NCBI GenBank assembly: GCA_014378805.1
Contig: JACMMY010000153.1
Coordinates: 1 to 5,473 of the forward strand
Direction of reading: 5' to 3'
Origin: Moraxellaceae bacterium
GTDB lineage: Bacteria > Pseudomonadota > Gammaproteobacteria > Pseudomonadales > Moraxellaceae
DNA length: 5,473 nucleotides
A program made the translations under genes and the position numbers. Shown one piece after another: positions 1 through 5,473 of the stretch; within the stretch, counting starts at the first letter, position 1, and each line of letters starts with the position of its first letter. The notes under the pieces were generated by a model. It was not told where the DNA came from, did no database searches, and was given only the letters and a program-made list of their open reading frames with translations.

Positions 1-663
1 AAAAATATAACTACAAAATTTTTTCAATCGATGACACCGGATGTTTACAGCGCAATAGTTTTTAGCTTCCTAACAAAAACTTTTGTATACAGTCACGAAC
101 CGCTCGCTATAAACGGTGCATCTACACATAGCGGGGGTACGGCAGGTTTTGAGAAGGTCAAACGAGCACGTACCTACGATCCTGCTGAAAAGTTTTGGAA
201 GGAAAAAAATATTCCGTTTCATGACGACGTGCCTCTTGTTAAAAGTGGACGACCTGTTCGCTCTATATCTGTATGTGTCTATGAAGCTTTTCTTCAGGCA
301 GAGAGATTTCATCATCTCAAGCCGGTTAAAACATCACACGTTCAGCAATTAAAAATCGCGATTGAAATATCTGGGCCCGATAATGATGAAGTATTGGAAT
401 GGGCAAATGATTTTGCAAGAAAACACAATATCAAATTGCCTCCAAGTAAAAGGTCTCCTTTCAGAAATTCTATTAAATTTGTGATATCAAGGCAAAATCG
501 GTTTTTTATTGGATTGCAGTCATATCCATTTCACGGAACTATGCGAATAGGAATAAAAGATGTTCATGAGGCTTCATTAATTGCGGGTATGTTAAAACAG
601 CTAAGGCCTTCGATTATAAAAAGAGTCATTCAGCGTTTCGTAAATCGAGCTAGCGAAGCTTAA
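1..663 (+). CDS. Putative family 2 glycosyltransferase, C-terminal part (5' end outside window)
   Basis: The reading frame is open from base 1 to a TAA at 661-663, giving 220 visible residues. The first ATG in frame (base 31) is residue 11 and probably internal. The segment 'PDVYSAI' followed by 'YSHEPLAINGAS.HSGGT' (about residues 13-48) resembles the region after the catalytic domain in a group of GT2 polysaccharide glycosyltransferases. There a Pro-Asp-Val-Tyr-Ser stretch is followed by 'PL.INGAS..S'. The rest is charged and soluble with no membrane span. The nucleotide-binding and DXD parts of a GT-A fold would lie upstream, so the catalytic signature cannot be checked here. It would act at the cytoplasmic face of the inner membrane, adding a sugar to a lipid-linked glycan (family inference). 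The stop is one base before the next start, which suggests co-transcription. The family call rests on remembered C-terminal similarity only. Confidence 0.6.
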   Translation, partial: KNITTKFFQSMTPDVYSAIVFSFLTKTFVYSHEPLAINGASTHSGGTAGFEKVKRARTYDPAEKFWKEKNIPFHDDVPLVKSGRPVRSISVCVYEAFLQAERFHHLKPVKTSHVQQLKIAIEISGPDNDEVLEWANDFARKHNIKLPPSKRSPFRNSIKFVISRQNRFFIGLQSYPFHGTMRIGIKDVHEASLIAGMLKQLRPSIIKRVIQRFVNRASEA

Positions 664-664
664 G

Positions 665-1399
665 ATGATAAAAAATTCCATAAGAAAAAAAATACGCCAA
701 ATCGGCTGGGATCTGCACCGCCTAAACCCGAGCGGCGACCCAGGCACCCAAATAGTGGCTGCCTTGAATCACGCTCGTGTAAATACGGTATTTGATATTG
801 GCGCAAATGCAGGTCAATTTGCAAAAGAAATTCGCGAGCTCGGCTTTGCCGGAAAGATCGTCAGTTTTGAGCCTCTGACGTCTGCAAGGAAAAAGCTGTC
901 GCCACTTGCGGCACGGGATCGTGATTGGATCGTGCATGATCAATGCGCACTTGGTGATCACGATGGCGAGATTGAAATAAATATTTCAGGAAACTCGGTT
1001 TCTTCATCAGTATTGCCGATGCTGGAGTCGCATTGCAATGCAGCCATGGGCTCAGCTTATGTTGGATCAGAGCGTATACCGATTTTCATGTTAGATAATA
1101 TTGCAAATCGCTATCTTCAGGAAAGTTCTAATTTGTTTATTAAAATTGATACCCAGGGATACGAGTGGCAGGTGCTGGATGGGGCGAGCGAATCATTGAA
1201 ACGCGCACGGGGGTTGCTATGCGAACTGTCACTGGTACCGCTCTATCATGGACAACGGTTGTGGAGAGATATCGTTGATCGATTGGAGCAAGAAGGGTTT
1301 ATGCTTTGGGCGCTACAAAAGGGATTTACTGATCCTCGAACAGGTCAGTCATTACAAATGGATGGAATTTTTCTTAGACGCGATGTATTTCTTAATTAA
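665..1399 (+). CDS. FkbM-family SAM-dependent methyltransferase
   Basis: A 244-residue class I methyltransferase of the FkbM type, whose members O-methylate sugars or other small acceptors. The SAM-binding glycine loop is 'VFDIGANAGQFA' (residues 42-53). It is followed by 'VSFEP' (66-70), with the acidic residue expected to contact SAM, then 'CALGDHDGEIE' (94-104), 'SVSSSVLP' (111-118), and the FkbM hallmark 'IKIDTQGYE' (159-167). Length and motif order match the family. The ATG lies one base after the previous stop, with GAAG at 655-658 six bases upstream as a plausible ribosome binding site; it is probably translated by coupling. In this cluster it most likely methylates a hydroxyl of a repeat-unit sugar or the chain end, but the acceptor cannot be read from sequence. 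The N-terminal 40 residues are basic and not membrane spanning. The family is clear and the substrate unknown. Confidence 0.93.
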   Translation: MIKNSIRKKIRQIGWDLHRLNPSGDPGTQIVAALNHARVNTVFDIGANAGQFAKEIRELGFAGKIVSFEPLTSARKKLSPLAARDRDWIVHDQCALGDHDGEIEINISGNSVSSSVLPMLESHCNAAMGSAYVGSERIPIFMLDNIANRYLQESSNLFIKIDTQGYEWQVLDGASESLKRARGLLCELSLVPLYHGQRLWRDIVDRLEQEGFMLWALQKGFTDPRTGQSLQMDGIFLRRDVFLN

Positions 1400-1452
1400 G
1401 GATTAGGTGTTTTACCTACTGCTTCAGAATCTTCATTGCAATCACAGTTTTC

Positions 1453-1469
1453 GCTACCTGTCACGTAGC
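1453..1469. repeat. Imperfect inverted repeat (hairpin) downstream of the methyltransferase gene
   Basis: GCTAC (1453-1457) pairs with GTAGC (1465-1469). Inside, TG and CA around a central T also pair, leaving a single C-C mismatch on each side. It starts 54 bases after the methyltransferase stop and has no T-tract behind it, so it is not a convincing intrinsic terminator. A shorter stem, TAGGT/ACCTA at 1404-1418, lies directly after the stop and also lacks a T-run. Either could be an RNA-stabilising 3' structure, or chance. Confidence 0.3.
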
Positions 1470-1657
1470 CGATTAACAGACTTATTTGATAAAATAGATA
1501 AGTAAAGTGACTAAAGAGTTTATTGATGCTACTGAGCAGCAGTTGATGATTGATTTAAAAAGTTCGGTCAAACTATTGCTTGCCAACGAGTACAAATGTT
1601 TTTGCGACTTTTAGCTGAAGGCGCTTATATAAAGTTAGGGCGCGTTGAAAAGGGTAA

Positions 1658-1672
1658 TTGTTTCGGAAACAA
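1658..1672. promoter_or_regulatory. 15-nt perfect dyad, operator-like
   Basis: TTGTTTCGGAAACAA consists of 7-base arms (TTGTTTC and GAAACAA) around one central G. It lies 120 bases before the ATG at 1793, in non-coding DNA. About 25 bases upstream is a weak sigma-70-like pair, TTGCGA (1602-1607) and TATATA (1626-1631), with an 18-base spacer and four of six matches in each box. A dyad just downstream of a start site would suit a repressor, but neither the promoter nor the regulator is established. No regulator gene is in the window. Confidence 0.28.
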
Positions 1673-1792
1673 GACTCATTGGATTTTATAGTTTAACGCC
1701 GGCAAAAGTAGCAAAGATTAGCAATCTACAAAGATTTAAACGACAAATCGAAAAAATGACTGAATGCACTGTTTTGTACCCTAGTAAAGATT

Positions 1793-2596
1793 ATGGATTC
1801 ACAAAACTCGTCACCGAATTGCAGATCACGCTTAACCAGCGAGGTACGTGTATCTGGCGGACTTCGTGCGCTGTCTAATCCATCACTTGCCGCCGATCTA
1901 TGCTCCCGCTCTGGCTCAGGTCCGTTGGTGTCAGTTATCACTGTCGTGCGCAACGGCGAATCGACGATTGGACGTTGCATAGAAAGCGTTTTGGCTCAAA
2001 CTTACACAAATACTGAACACATAATCGTCGATGGTGGATCGTCGGATCAAACTGTACCCATCCTTCGAAGTTATGGCGACAAAATTTCGCTGTGGATCAG
2101 TGAGCCTGACAAGGGGATATATAACGCACTTAATAAGGGAATTGAACTGGCGCGTGGGTCACACTATATTCCGTTGGGGTGTGACGACGTCATCCTTGCA
2201 GCAGGGGTGGAAAATTTGATTTCGCGCGCAGATGAAAATTTGGTAATTTTCGGTAAGGTACGGTTTGTGGATGCGGAGAAACATCTCATGAAAATAATCT
2301 ACAACCATTCGGCTGGCGTCCTCATCAATACTCGTCTTCACGCCGAGTTGGGTTTATATGACGAAACATACAGAATTGCTGCCGATACCAAGTTTCTGCA
2401 GTTGGCAGAGCGTGCATCCTATGTCCAAAAAATAGATGAAGTTGTTGGAGAGTTTGCAATCGGTGGTGCATCGTCAAACTACGGCCAAAGCATTCGGGAA
2501 CATGCGCGTGCCATGTTTGAAGCCGGAAGCTGGAGTGCTGCTAGGACCTACTGTTGGCTTGCACCGCGCTTGCTTTGGTCGCTGATTCGACAATGA
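1793..2596 (+). CDS. Family 2 glycosyltransferase (GT-A fold)
   Basis: A 267-residue glycosyltransferase predicted to transfer a sugar from a nucleotide donor to a lipid-linked oligosaccharide in the cytoplasm. The GT-A core begins 'PLVSVITVVRNGE' (44-56), then 'HIIVDGGSSDQT' (76-87) and 'SEPDKGIYNALNKGIELARG' (103-122), the conserved stretch of WcaE-like GT2 enzymes. The metal-site Asp pair is in 'LGCDD' (128-132) and the acceptor-side 'YRIAAD' is at 193-198. About 40 residues precede the core. They contain 'SGGLR' (21-25), which I recall as a conserved leader in a subset of these enzymes, supporting the ATG at 1793. No ATG or GTG offers a shorter complete start, and the ribosome binding site is weak (AAAG about 3 bases upstream). 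The usual 'HP.' before the acceptor loop is 'HSAG' here (172-175). It overlaps the next gene by four bases (ATGA), implying coupled translation. Family certain, linkage unknown. Confidence 0.92.
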   Translation: MDSQNSSPNCRSRLTSEVRVSGGLRALSNPSLAADLCSRSGSGPLVSVITVVRNGESTIGRCIESVLAQTYTNTEHIIVDGGSSDQTVPILRSYGDKISLWISEPDKGIYNALNKGIELARGSHYIPLGCDDVILAAGVENLISRADENLVIFGKVRFVDAEKHLMKIIYNHSAGVLINTRLHAELGLYDETYRIAADTKFLQLAERASYVQKIDEVVGEFAIGGASSNYGQSIREHARAMFEAGSWSAARTYCWLAPRLLWSLIRQ

Positions 2597-3642
2597 TTTA
2601 CTACTCATTGTTCTTCTTTGCGGAGGGCGTACTATTGCTGACTGCAAACCTGATGCGCAGGCGCGTTTTAGGGCTCGTTGCAGCTGCTGTAGCAATTGCA
2701 TTCTGTGGATTTCGTTATGAAACTGGTTACGACTACAACAATTATCGCGACTTCTTCGAAAATATTGAGATTAACGGAGCTTTGCTTGAACCCGGATTCT
2801 ATTTCTTAGTCTATTTAGCTAACATGGTAGAACTCTCGACGTTTGCTTTGTTTTTCTTATTTGCTTTGATGACACACGGACTGGCTTACCTTACCCTCAG
2901 CAGGATGTCAATCGCCCCAAACCTGGCCTTCCTGATCTATCTGCTTATACCTGGTTTGTATCTCAACTCGTTCAGCGTTATCCGTTCTGCATTTGCAGTT
3001 GTAGTATTCGGATACGCAGCCGTTAGGCTAATTTCTGGTGGCAGCAGATTAGAGTTTATAGTTTGGGGCGCGCTGGCAGCCTCATTTCACTATACGGCTA
3101 CGCTTCCATTCGTTGTTGCATTTATGATTTTCCTAGCCCCGATGGGGCTACCAAGGAGGTCTGTCTGCATATTTTTGCTTATCACCAGTTTGTTCGCCTC
3201 CCAGCTACCGTTAGCGCAAAATATACTGAACGCTTTTGGCGGCACTAAGTTTGATAGTTACGCAGAGATGAAAGAATCTCAAAATGTAATAAAGATAATT
3301 GCTTCCAATTTGCTTGCGCTTTTCGTCATATGGCGGTCTGGATTTTTCAAAGACTCCAAAAGCTTGGCCTATTATTATAAAATTTGGCTTGTCGGGGTGG
3401 TGTTGTTCAACATATTTGTCGAGTTCTCTGCAGTAACTAGAGTCAGCTATTATTTCGGATTCTTCTCCATACCACTTATGATCTGTGCGGTGTCTGGATA
3501 TGGCACGCTAGGCAAACTTATGGGTCGATCTGCATTGATTGTTTTCTTCGCGGCGAGTTTTGTAATGGCACTTTACAACGACACTTTGGTTGAGGACCCA
3601 CTTAATATGTTAAATTACCAAAGTATCTTTGATTCGCCGTGA
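2593..3642 (+). CDS. EpsG/Wzy-like polysaccharide polymerase (multi-span membrane protein)
   Basis: A 349-residue, highly hydrophobic protein with roughly eight to ten membrane spans (for example about residues 3-18, 25-38, 84-103, 108-124, 132-147, 153-182, 190-205, 232-247, 263-278, 285-302 and 312-328). Motifs match the EpsG family, thought to polymerise repeat units as Wzy does: 'GFRYETGYDYNNY' (39-51), 'EPGFYFLVYLAN' (66-77), 'NSFSVIRSAFAVVVFGYAAV' (125-144), 'ASFHYTA' (163-169) with His166, and a C-terminal 'NYQSIF'. The Arg residues in 'FRY' and 'IRS' and the 'FH' are the usual conserved polar positions. The ATG at 2593 overlaps the upstream stop as ATGA. An in-frame TTG further upstream at 2554 would lie deep in the preceding gene and is rejected. 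Its place among glycosyltransferases fits repeat-unit polymerisation at the periplasmic face. wzy is a reasonable functional label, but such genes are too divergent to name from sequence alone. Confidence 0.87.
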   Translation: MIYYSLFFFAEGVLLLTANLMRRRVLGLVAAAVAIAFCGFRYETGYDYNNYRDFFENIEINGALLEPGFYFLVYLANMVELSTFALFFLFALMTHGLAYLTLSRMSIAPNLAFLIYLLIPGLYLNSFSVIRSAFAVVVFGYAAVRLISGGSRLEFIVWGALAASFHYTATLPFVVAFMIFLAPMGLPRRSVCIFLLITSLFASQLPLAQNILNAFGGTKFDSYAEMKESQNVIKIIASNLLALFVIWRSGFFKDSKSLAYYYKIWLVGVVLFNIFVEFSAVTRVSYYFGFFSIPLMICAVSGYGTLGKLMGRSALIVFFAASFVMALYNDTLVEDPLNMLNYQSIFDSP

Positions 3643-3789
3643 ATGCCCCTAAATTTATTAATGCGTATTGCCGCTTATTTCTGCTTGATCGCACAATCGC
3701 GGTCATCCTACTGCTTCACTGACGCTGAAAGCTGTCGGCCTTATTCCGACAATCGTTCTCAATCATGCACACCATCACTAATCGCCTAG
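3643..3789 (+). CDS. Doubtful small ORF (48 codons) between polymerase and glycosyltransferase
   Basis: An ATG lies directly after the polymerase stop and opens a 48-codon frame to TAG 3787-3789, overlapping the next gene by 25 bases. The first 18 residues (MPLNLLMRIAAYFCLIAQ) are hydrophobic after a short start, like a weak signal peptide. The remainder is rich in Ser, Cys and Arg and looks like chance translation. A rival frame starts at GTG 3639, overlaps the polymerase stop as GTGA and ends at TGA 3722 (27 codons, ending in a hydrophobic run). No family is recognised in either. This could be a real tiny gene, the stump of a lost gene, or simply spacer. I favour non-coding or remnant DNA. 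Confidence 0.15.
   Translation: MPLNLLMRIAAYFCLIAQSRSSYCFTDAESCRPYSDNRSQSCTPSLIA
3733..3751 (+). other. Stem-loop just upstream of the glycosyltransferase start
   Basis: TGTCGG (3733-3738) pairs perfectly with CCGACA (3746-3751) around a 7-base loop. It lies 13 bases before the ATG at 3765, where no Shine-Dalgarno sequence can be seen. It is followed by mixed sequence with no T-run, so it is not a typical terminator. In the mRNA it would sit at the edge of the ribosome footprint and might influence initiation of the next gene. Confidence 0.35.
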
Positions 3790-4658
3790 CCGTTATTGCG
3801 CCTACGGTAGCGGTCGACTTGGTTGTCTTCGTAGATAATTTGAAAAAATTACAGTCGCAACTCATATCGGCGGATATTAATTTTATATTTGTGGTTATTT
3901 TTCAGAGCAGAAACGCTAGCCTGCCTTTGTTATGCGATGGTCTCAAAAGCTCATTTTGTAACGTGCTCCATTCGACTGTGCTGAATGTTAGTCACGCAAG
4001 AAATCTTGGACTTGAATTTATTGAAAAATCGCAATTTGAAGGGCAGGTTCTGTTTTTAGACTCGAGTATTTTTTTTGATCGAACAGTGTGGGAGGCGTAC
4101 AACAATCATCAAACTTCTAGCCGCCGTCTTTGGTTTGTTGAGGTTCGTTGGAAAAATTACGTCGGCACGTCGAAGTTGTCGAAAAACACAGTTGCTTTAA
4201 AAAAAATGGATACGATGAAGGTGTTTTACGGCGCCTATGTTTGGTCCGCTTTTTTTTCAACCAACCTTTTGAAAGGGCTGCGGTTTAATGAATGTTTCGG
4301 CGTTGGAGAGGATGCAACGTTTCAGGGTGGTGAAGATGTGCTGTTTATTATTGATGCATTCTTAAAAAATGAATCCAAAGCCGACCTTGCGGCTTATTGT
4401 TATGTGTTTCACCCTCCAAGACCGTTAGATTTTAGTAAGCATTTGAAATACGCAAGGGGTACTGGTGCAATGTTTGGTTGCTTGCTTAGTTCGCACAATC
4501 CATTGCGCTATCGCGCAATGTTTTTAATTTTCTTTGTTATTTCTATATGCAACTCAACACTACGCTGTTTTTGGTTTAAGAAAAATTCGATAAAAATTTT
4601 GAAATTAAAAATAAACGGATATTGGAACTACGTCTGTAACCAGCCCGTTCGCTTGTAG
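3765..4658 (+). CDS. Divergent GT-A-like glycosyltransferase
   Basis: A 297-residue protein with a recognisable but worn GT-A layout: first strand 'AVIAPT' (9-14), helix 'FVDNLKKLQ' (22-30), 'VSHARNLGLEFI' (75-86), then 'VLFLDSSIFFD' (95-105) at the place of the DXD strand, and 'YVWSAFFSTNLLKGLRFNE' (158-176). 'GVGED' (179-183) and 'GGEDVLF' (188-194) form the acidic acceptor/catalytic region, and 'VFHPPRP' (214-220) follows. A hydrophobic stretch at about 248-263 may anchor the C-terminus to the membrane. The canonical DXD appears as Asp99-Ser-Ser, and the second-strand Asp pair of GT2 enzymes is 'IFQS' here. The ATG at 3765 has no clear ribosome binding site, but the frame is closed by a TGA at 3726-3728, so the start is within a few codons. 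The gene is AT-rich, carries three 8-base homopolymers and contains a terminator-like hairpin. It would add a sugar during repeat-unit assembly. Fold likely, subfamily uncertain. Confidence 0.78.
   Translation: MHTITNRLAVIAPTVAVDLVVFVDNLKKLQSQLISADINFIFVVIFQSRNASLPLLCDGLKSSFCNVLHSTVLNVSHARNLGLEFIEKSQFEGQVLFLDSSIFFDRTVWEAYNNHQTSSRRLWFVEVRWKNYVGTSKLSKNTVALKKMDTMKVFYGAYVWSAFFSTNLLKGLRFNECFGVGEDATFQGGEDVLFIIDAFLKNESKADLAAYCYVFHPPRPLDFSKHLKYARGTGAMFGCLLSSHNPLRYRAMFLIFFVISICNSTLRCFWFKKNSIKILKLKINGYWNYVCNQPVRL
4501..4531 (+). terminator. Intrinsic-terminator-like hairpin inside the divergent glycosyltransferase gene
   Basis: CATTGCGC (4501-4508) and GCGCAATG (4513-4520) form a perfect 8-base-pair stem with a TATC loop. 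It is followed at once by TTTTTAATTTT (4521-4531). This has the form of a rho-independent terminator for + strand transcripts, yet it lies in the last 160 bases of an open coding frame (residues 246-256). Translating ribosomes would normally mask it. If translation lags or stops, it could reduce expression of the downstream genes. It may also be a chance result of coding sequence. Confidence 0.4.
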
Positions 4659-4665
4659 TTAACAT

Positions 4666-5424
4666 ATGAAGATAACCATAGTTACAGTTTGCTATAACTC
4701 GGGCAAGACAATTGGACATACGTTGCAGTCCGTAAAAGAACAGACTCATAACGATATTGAACATATTATTATTGACGGCGGTTCAAAAGACGATACTTTA
4801 TCGATCATTTTTGCCGAGGGCGCTCACGTCTCAAAACTGGTTTCAGAGCCGGATAACGGTATTTATGATGCAATGAATAAAGGCATAGCATTAGCCACTG
4901 GTGAGATTGTCGGCTTTATCAATGCCGATGACTTTTATGCCTCTCCAAATGTTTTGGCAACTGTGGCCGCAGCTTTTGCAAAAAGTGGCGCAGACAGTTG
5001 TTTCGGCGACCTGTGCTACGTCAGTCAGGTCGACCCAACGCGGACCGTCAGATACTGGCGCTCCGCAGATTTTGTGCCAGGCTCTTTTGAAAAAAGCTGG
5101 TGCCCACCACACCCAACATTTTTTGTTCGTCGCTCGGTTTATCAGCGTTTGGGTGGATTCGATCTGAGTTTCAAAATTGCTGCAGATTTTGAGCTAATGG
5201 CGCGCTATTTGGAGGCTGCCCGCATATCTAGCCACTATATTCCGGAAGTTCTTGTGAAGATGCGTCTGGGGGGCACTACCAACCGCAGTCTGAGCAACAT
5301 CTTTAAACAGAATGCTGAGATACGCCGGGCGCTTTCAAAAAACGGACTGCGTTCTTCGCTTGTCAGTTTTGTGCTGAACAAGCTGGTGTCGCGGGCTATA
5401 CAGTTTGTCAGAAGGCCGGCCTGA
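4666..5424 (+). CDS. Family 2 glycosyltransferase, WcaE-like
   Basis: A complete 252-residue GT2 enzyme with an intact motif series: 'KITIVTVCYNSGKTI' (2-16), 'IEHIIIDGGSKDDT' (31-44), 'SEPDNGIYDAMNKGIALATG' (60-79), metal-binding 'FINADD' (84-89), 'RYWRS' (129-133), 'CPPHPTFFVRRSVY' (146-159), and 'GGFDLSFKIAADFEL' (163-177). This pattern is typical of the colanic-acid WcaE group and relatives that build lipid-linked repeat units. The length is normal and no membrane span is present. The ATG at 4666 follows the previous stop by seven bases and lacks a strong ribosome binding site, so reinitiation by coupled ribosomes is likely. The stop shares one base with the next start (TGATG). It is a paralogue of the gene at 1793, from which it differs throughout, so the duplication is old or the two were acquired separately. 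Sugar and linkage are not deducible. Confidence 0.95.
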   Translation: MKITIVTVCYNSGKTIGHTLQSVKEQTHNDIEHIIIDGGSKDDTLSIIFAEGAHVSKLVSEPDNGIYDAMNKGIALATGEIVGFINADDFYASPNVLATVAAAFAKSGADSCFGDLCYVSQVDPTRTVRYWRSADFVPGSFEKSWCPPHPTFFVRRSVYQRLGGFDLSFKIAADFELMARYLEAARISSHYIPEVLVKMRLGGTTNRSLSNIFKQNAEIRRALSKNGLRSSLVSFVLNKLVSRAIQFVRRPA

Positions 5425-5473
5425 TGCGATTTTTGGTTACTGGTGCTACCGGTTTTGTTGGGCGTGCGGTGTG
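5424..5473 (+). CDS. NAD-dependent epimerase/dehydratase, N-terminus (runs off window)
   Basis: Sixteen codons are visible: MRFLVTGATGFVGRAV. The 'TGATGFVG' stretch is the Gly-x-x-Gly-x-x-Gly dinucleotide-binding loop of the extended short-chain dehydrogenase/reductase family, placed at the very N-terminus as in sugar-nucleotide 4-epimerases, dehydratases and reductases. The ATG overlaps the previous TGA by one base, and AAGG at 5412-5415 lies eight bases upstream as a ribosome binding site. In pseudomonad O-antigen loci an epimerase or 4-reductase of this kind (WbpV-like) precedes the initiating transferase. That is a possible but unproven reading here, since substrate-determining residues lie outside the window. 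Confidence 0.82.
   Translation, partial: MRFLVTGATGFVGRAV

Larger units (their letters stand above)
1400..1792 (+). other. 393-bp interval without an intact gene; possible gene debris
   Basis: No convincing complete gene lies here. Open stretches overlap in two frames of the + strand: 1498-1611 (it could start at GTG 1507 and ends at TAG 1612-1614, 35 codons), 1554-1688 in another frame (ATG 1596, ends TAG 1689-1691), and 1639-1875 back in the first frame. The last runs into the next gene in a different frame. Peptides such as 'LMIDLKSSVKLLLANEYK', 'MFLRLLAEGAYIKLGRVEKG' and 'LTPAKVAKISNLQRFKRQIE' look protein-like, so the region could be a gene broken by frameshifts. I recognise no family in them. 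The reverse strand is rich in stops over 1400-1620. The interval probably also carries the leader of the gene at 1793. It separates two otherwise tightly packed gene blocks, as expected at a recombination junction in a mosaic polysaccharide locus (inference). Confidence 0.4.

Noticed and set aside
918..964. 8-bp inverted repeat ATCGTGAT / ATCACGAT within the methyltransferase gene
   Set aside because: The arms are 31 bases apart inside well-conserved coding sequence and have no T-tract; most likely chance.
1404..1418. TAGGT-GTTTT-ACCTA hairpin right after the methyltransferase stop as a terminator
   Set aside because: The stem is only five pairs, mostly A-T, and no T-run follows.
1645..1878. 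77-codon frame starting with TTG that overlaps the start of the GT2 gene
   Set aside because: Its 3' third is out of frame with a clear glycosyltransferase gene, there is no good start, and no family is recognised. It is treated as part of possible debris, not as a gene.
1726..1980. 84-codon antisense frame across the start of the GT2 gene
   Set aside because: It runs opposite to a clear gene, has low-complexity charged sequence and no domain. Other antisense frames (70-315, 722-961, 2474-2701, 4891-5112) were rejected for the same reason.
2554..2592. Upstream TTG start for the polymerase
   Set aside because: It would lie within the preceding gene. The ATG at 2593 gives the usual ATGA overlap and a normal EpsG-like N-terminus starting in the first membrane span.
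5413..5422. 10-nt palindrome AGGCCGGCCT before the epimerase start
   Set aside because: It is within the last codons of the GT2 gene, has no loop for an RNA hairpin, and is explained by GC-rich coding sequence; AAGG next to it serves as a ribosome binding site.
1..5473. tRNA, rRNA, CRISPR array, insertion sequence or attachment site
   Set aside because: No cloverleaf-like segment, spaced repeats, transposase motif or terminal inverted repeats were seen on either strand.

Overview
The window is the interior of a surface-polysaccharide biosynthesis locus, most like an O-antigen or capsule/exopolysaccharide cluster of a Gram-negative bacterium, probably a member of the Pseudomonadota. This rests on gene content: several GT-A glycosyltransferases, an FkbM-type methyltransferase, a multi-membrane-span EpsG/Wzy-like polymerase and the start of a sugar-nucleotide epimerase/dehydratase. 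All genes lie on the + strand and the DNA is AT-rich in places, as is common in such horizontally exchanged loci. The sequence alone does not allow a genus call.

Layout. Bases 1-663 are the 3' part of a probable family 2 glycosyltransferase that begins outside the window. One base later an FkbM-family SAM-dependent methyltransferase follows (665-1399). Then comes the only long gap (1400-1792). It holds short open segments in two frames that look like gene debris, a hairpin, and a perfect 15-nt operator-like dyad. A second block begins at 1793: a GT2 glycosyltransferase (1793-2596) overlapping by ATGA an EpsG/Wzy-like membrane polymerase (2593-3642). A 122-bp interval with doubtful tiny ORFs and a stem-loop follows. 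Then come a divergent GT-A-like glycosyltransferase (3765-4658), a canonical WcaE-like GT2 enzyme (4666-5424), and the first 16 codons of an NAD-dependent epimerase/dehydratase (5424 to the window edge).

How the parts work together (inference): the glycosyltransferases add sugars one by one to an undecaprenyl-diphosphate-linked oligosaccharide on the cytoplasmic side. The FkbM enzyme may O-methylate a sugar. The EpsG/Wzy-like protein polymerises exported repeat units in the periplasm. The epimerase/dehydratase at the end would supply a nucleotide sugar. No flippase, initiating transferase or chain-length regulator is visible, so these would lie outside.

No clearly new biological system is evident. 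The points most worth checking are an intrinsic-terminator-like hairpin with a T-tract inside the divergent glycosyltransferase, a cluster of three 8-base homopolymers in that same gene, its altered DXD motif, and the gap at 1400-1792.
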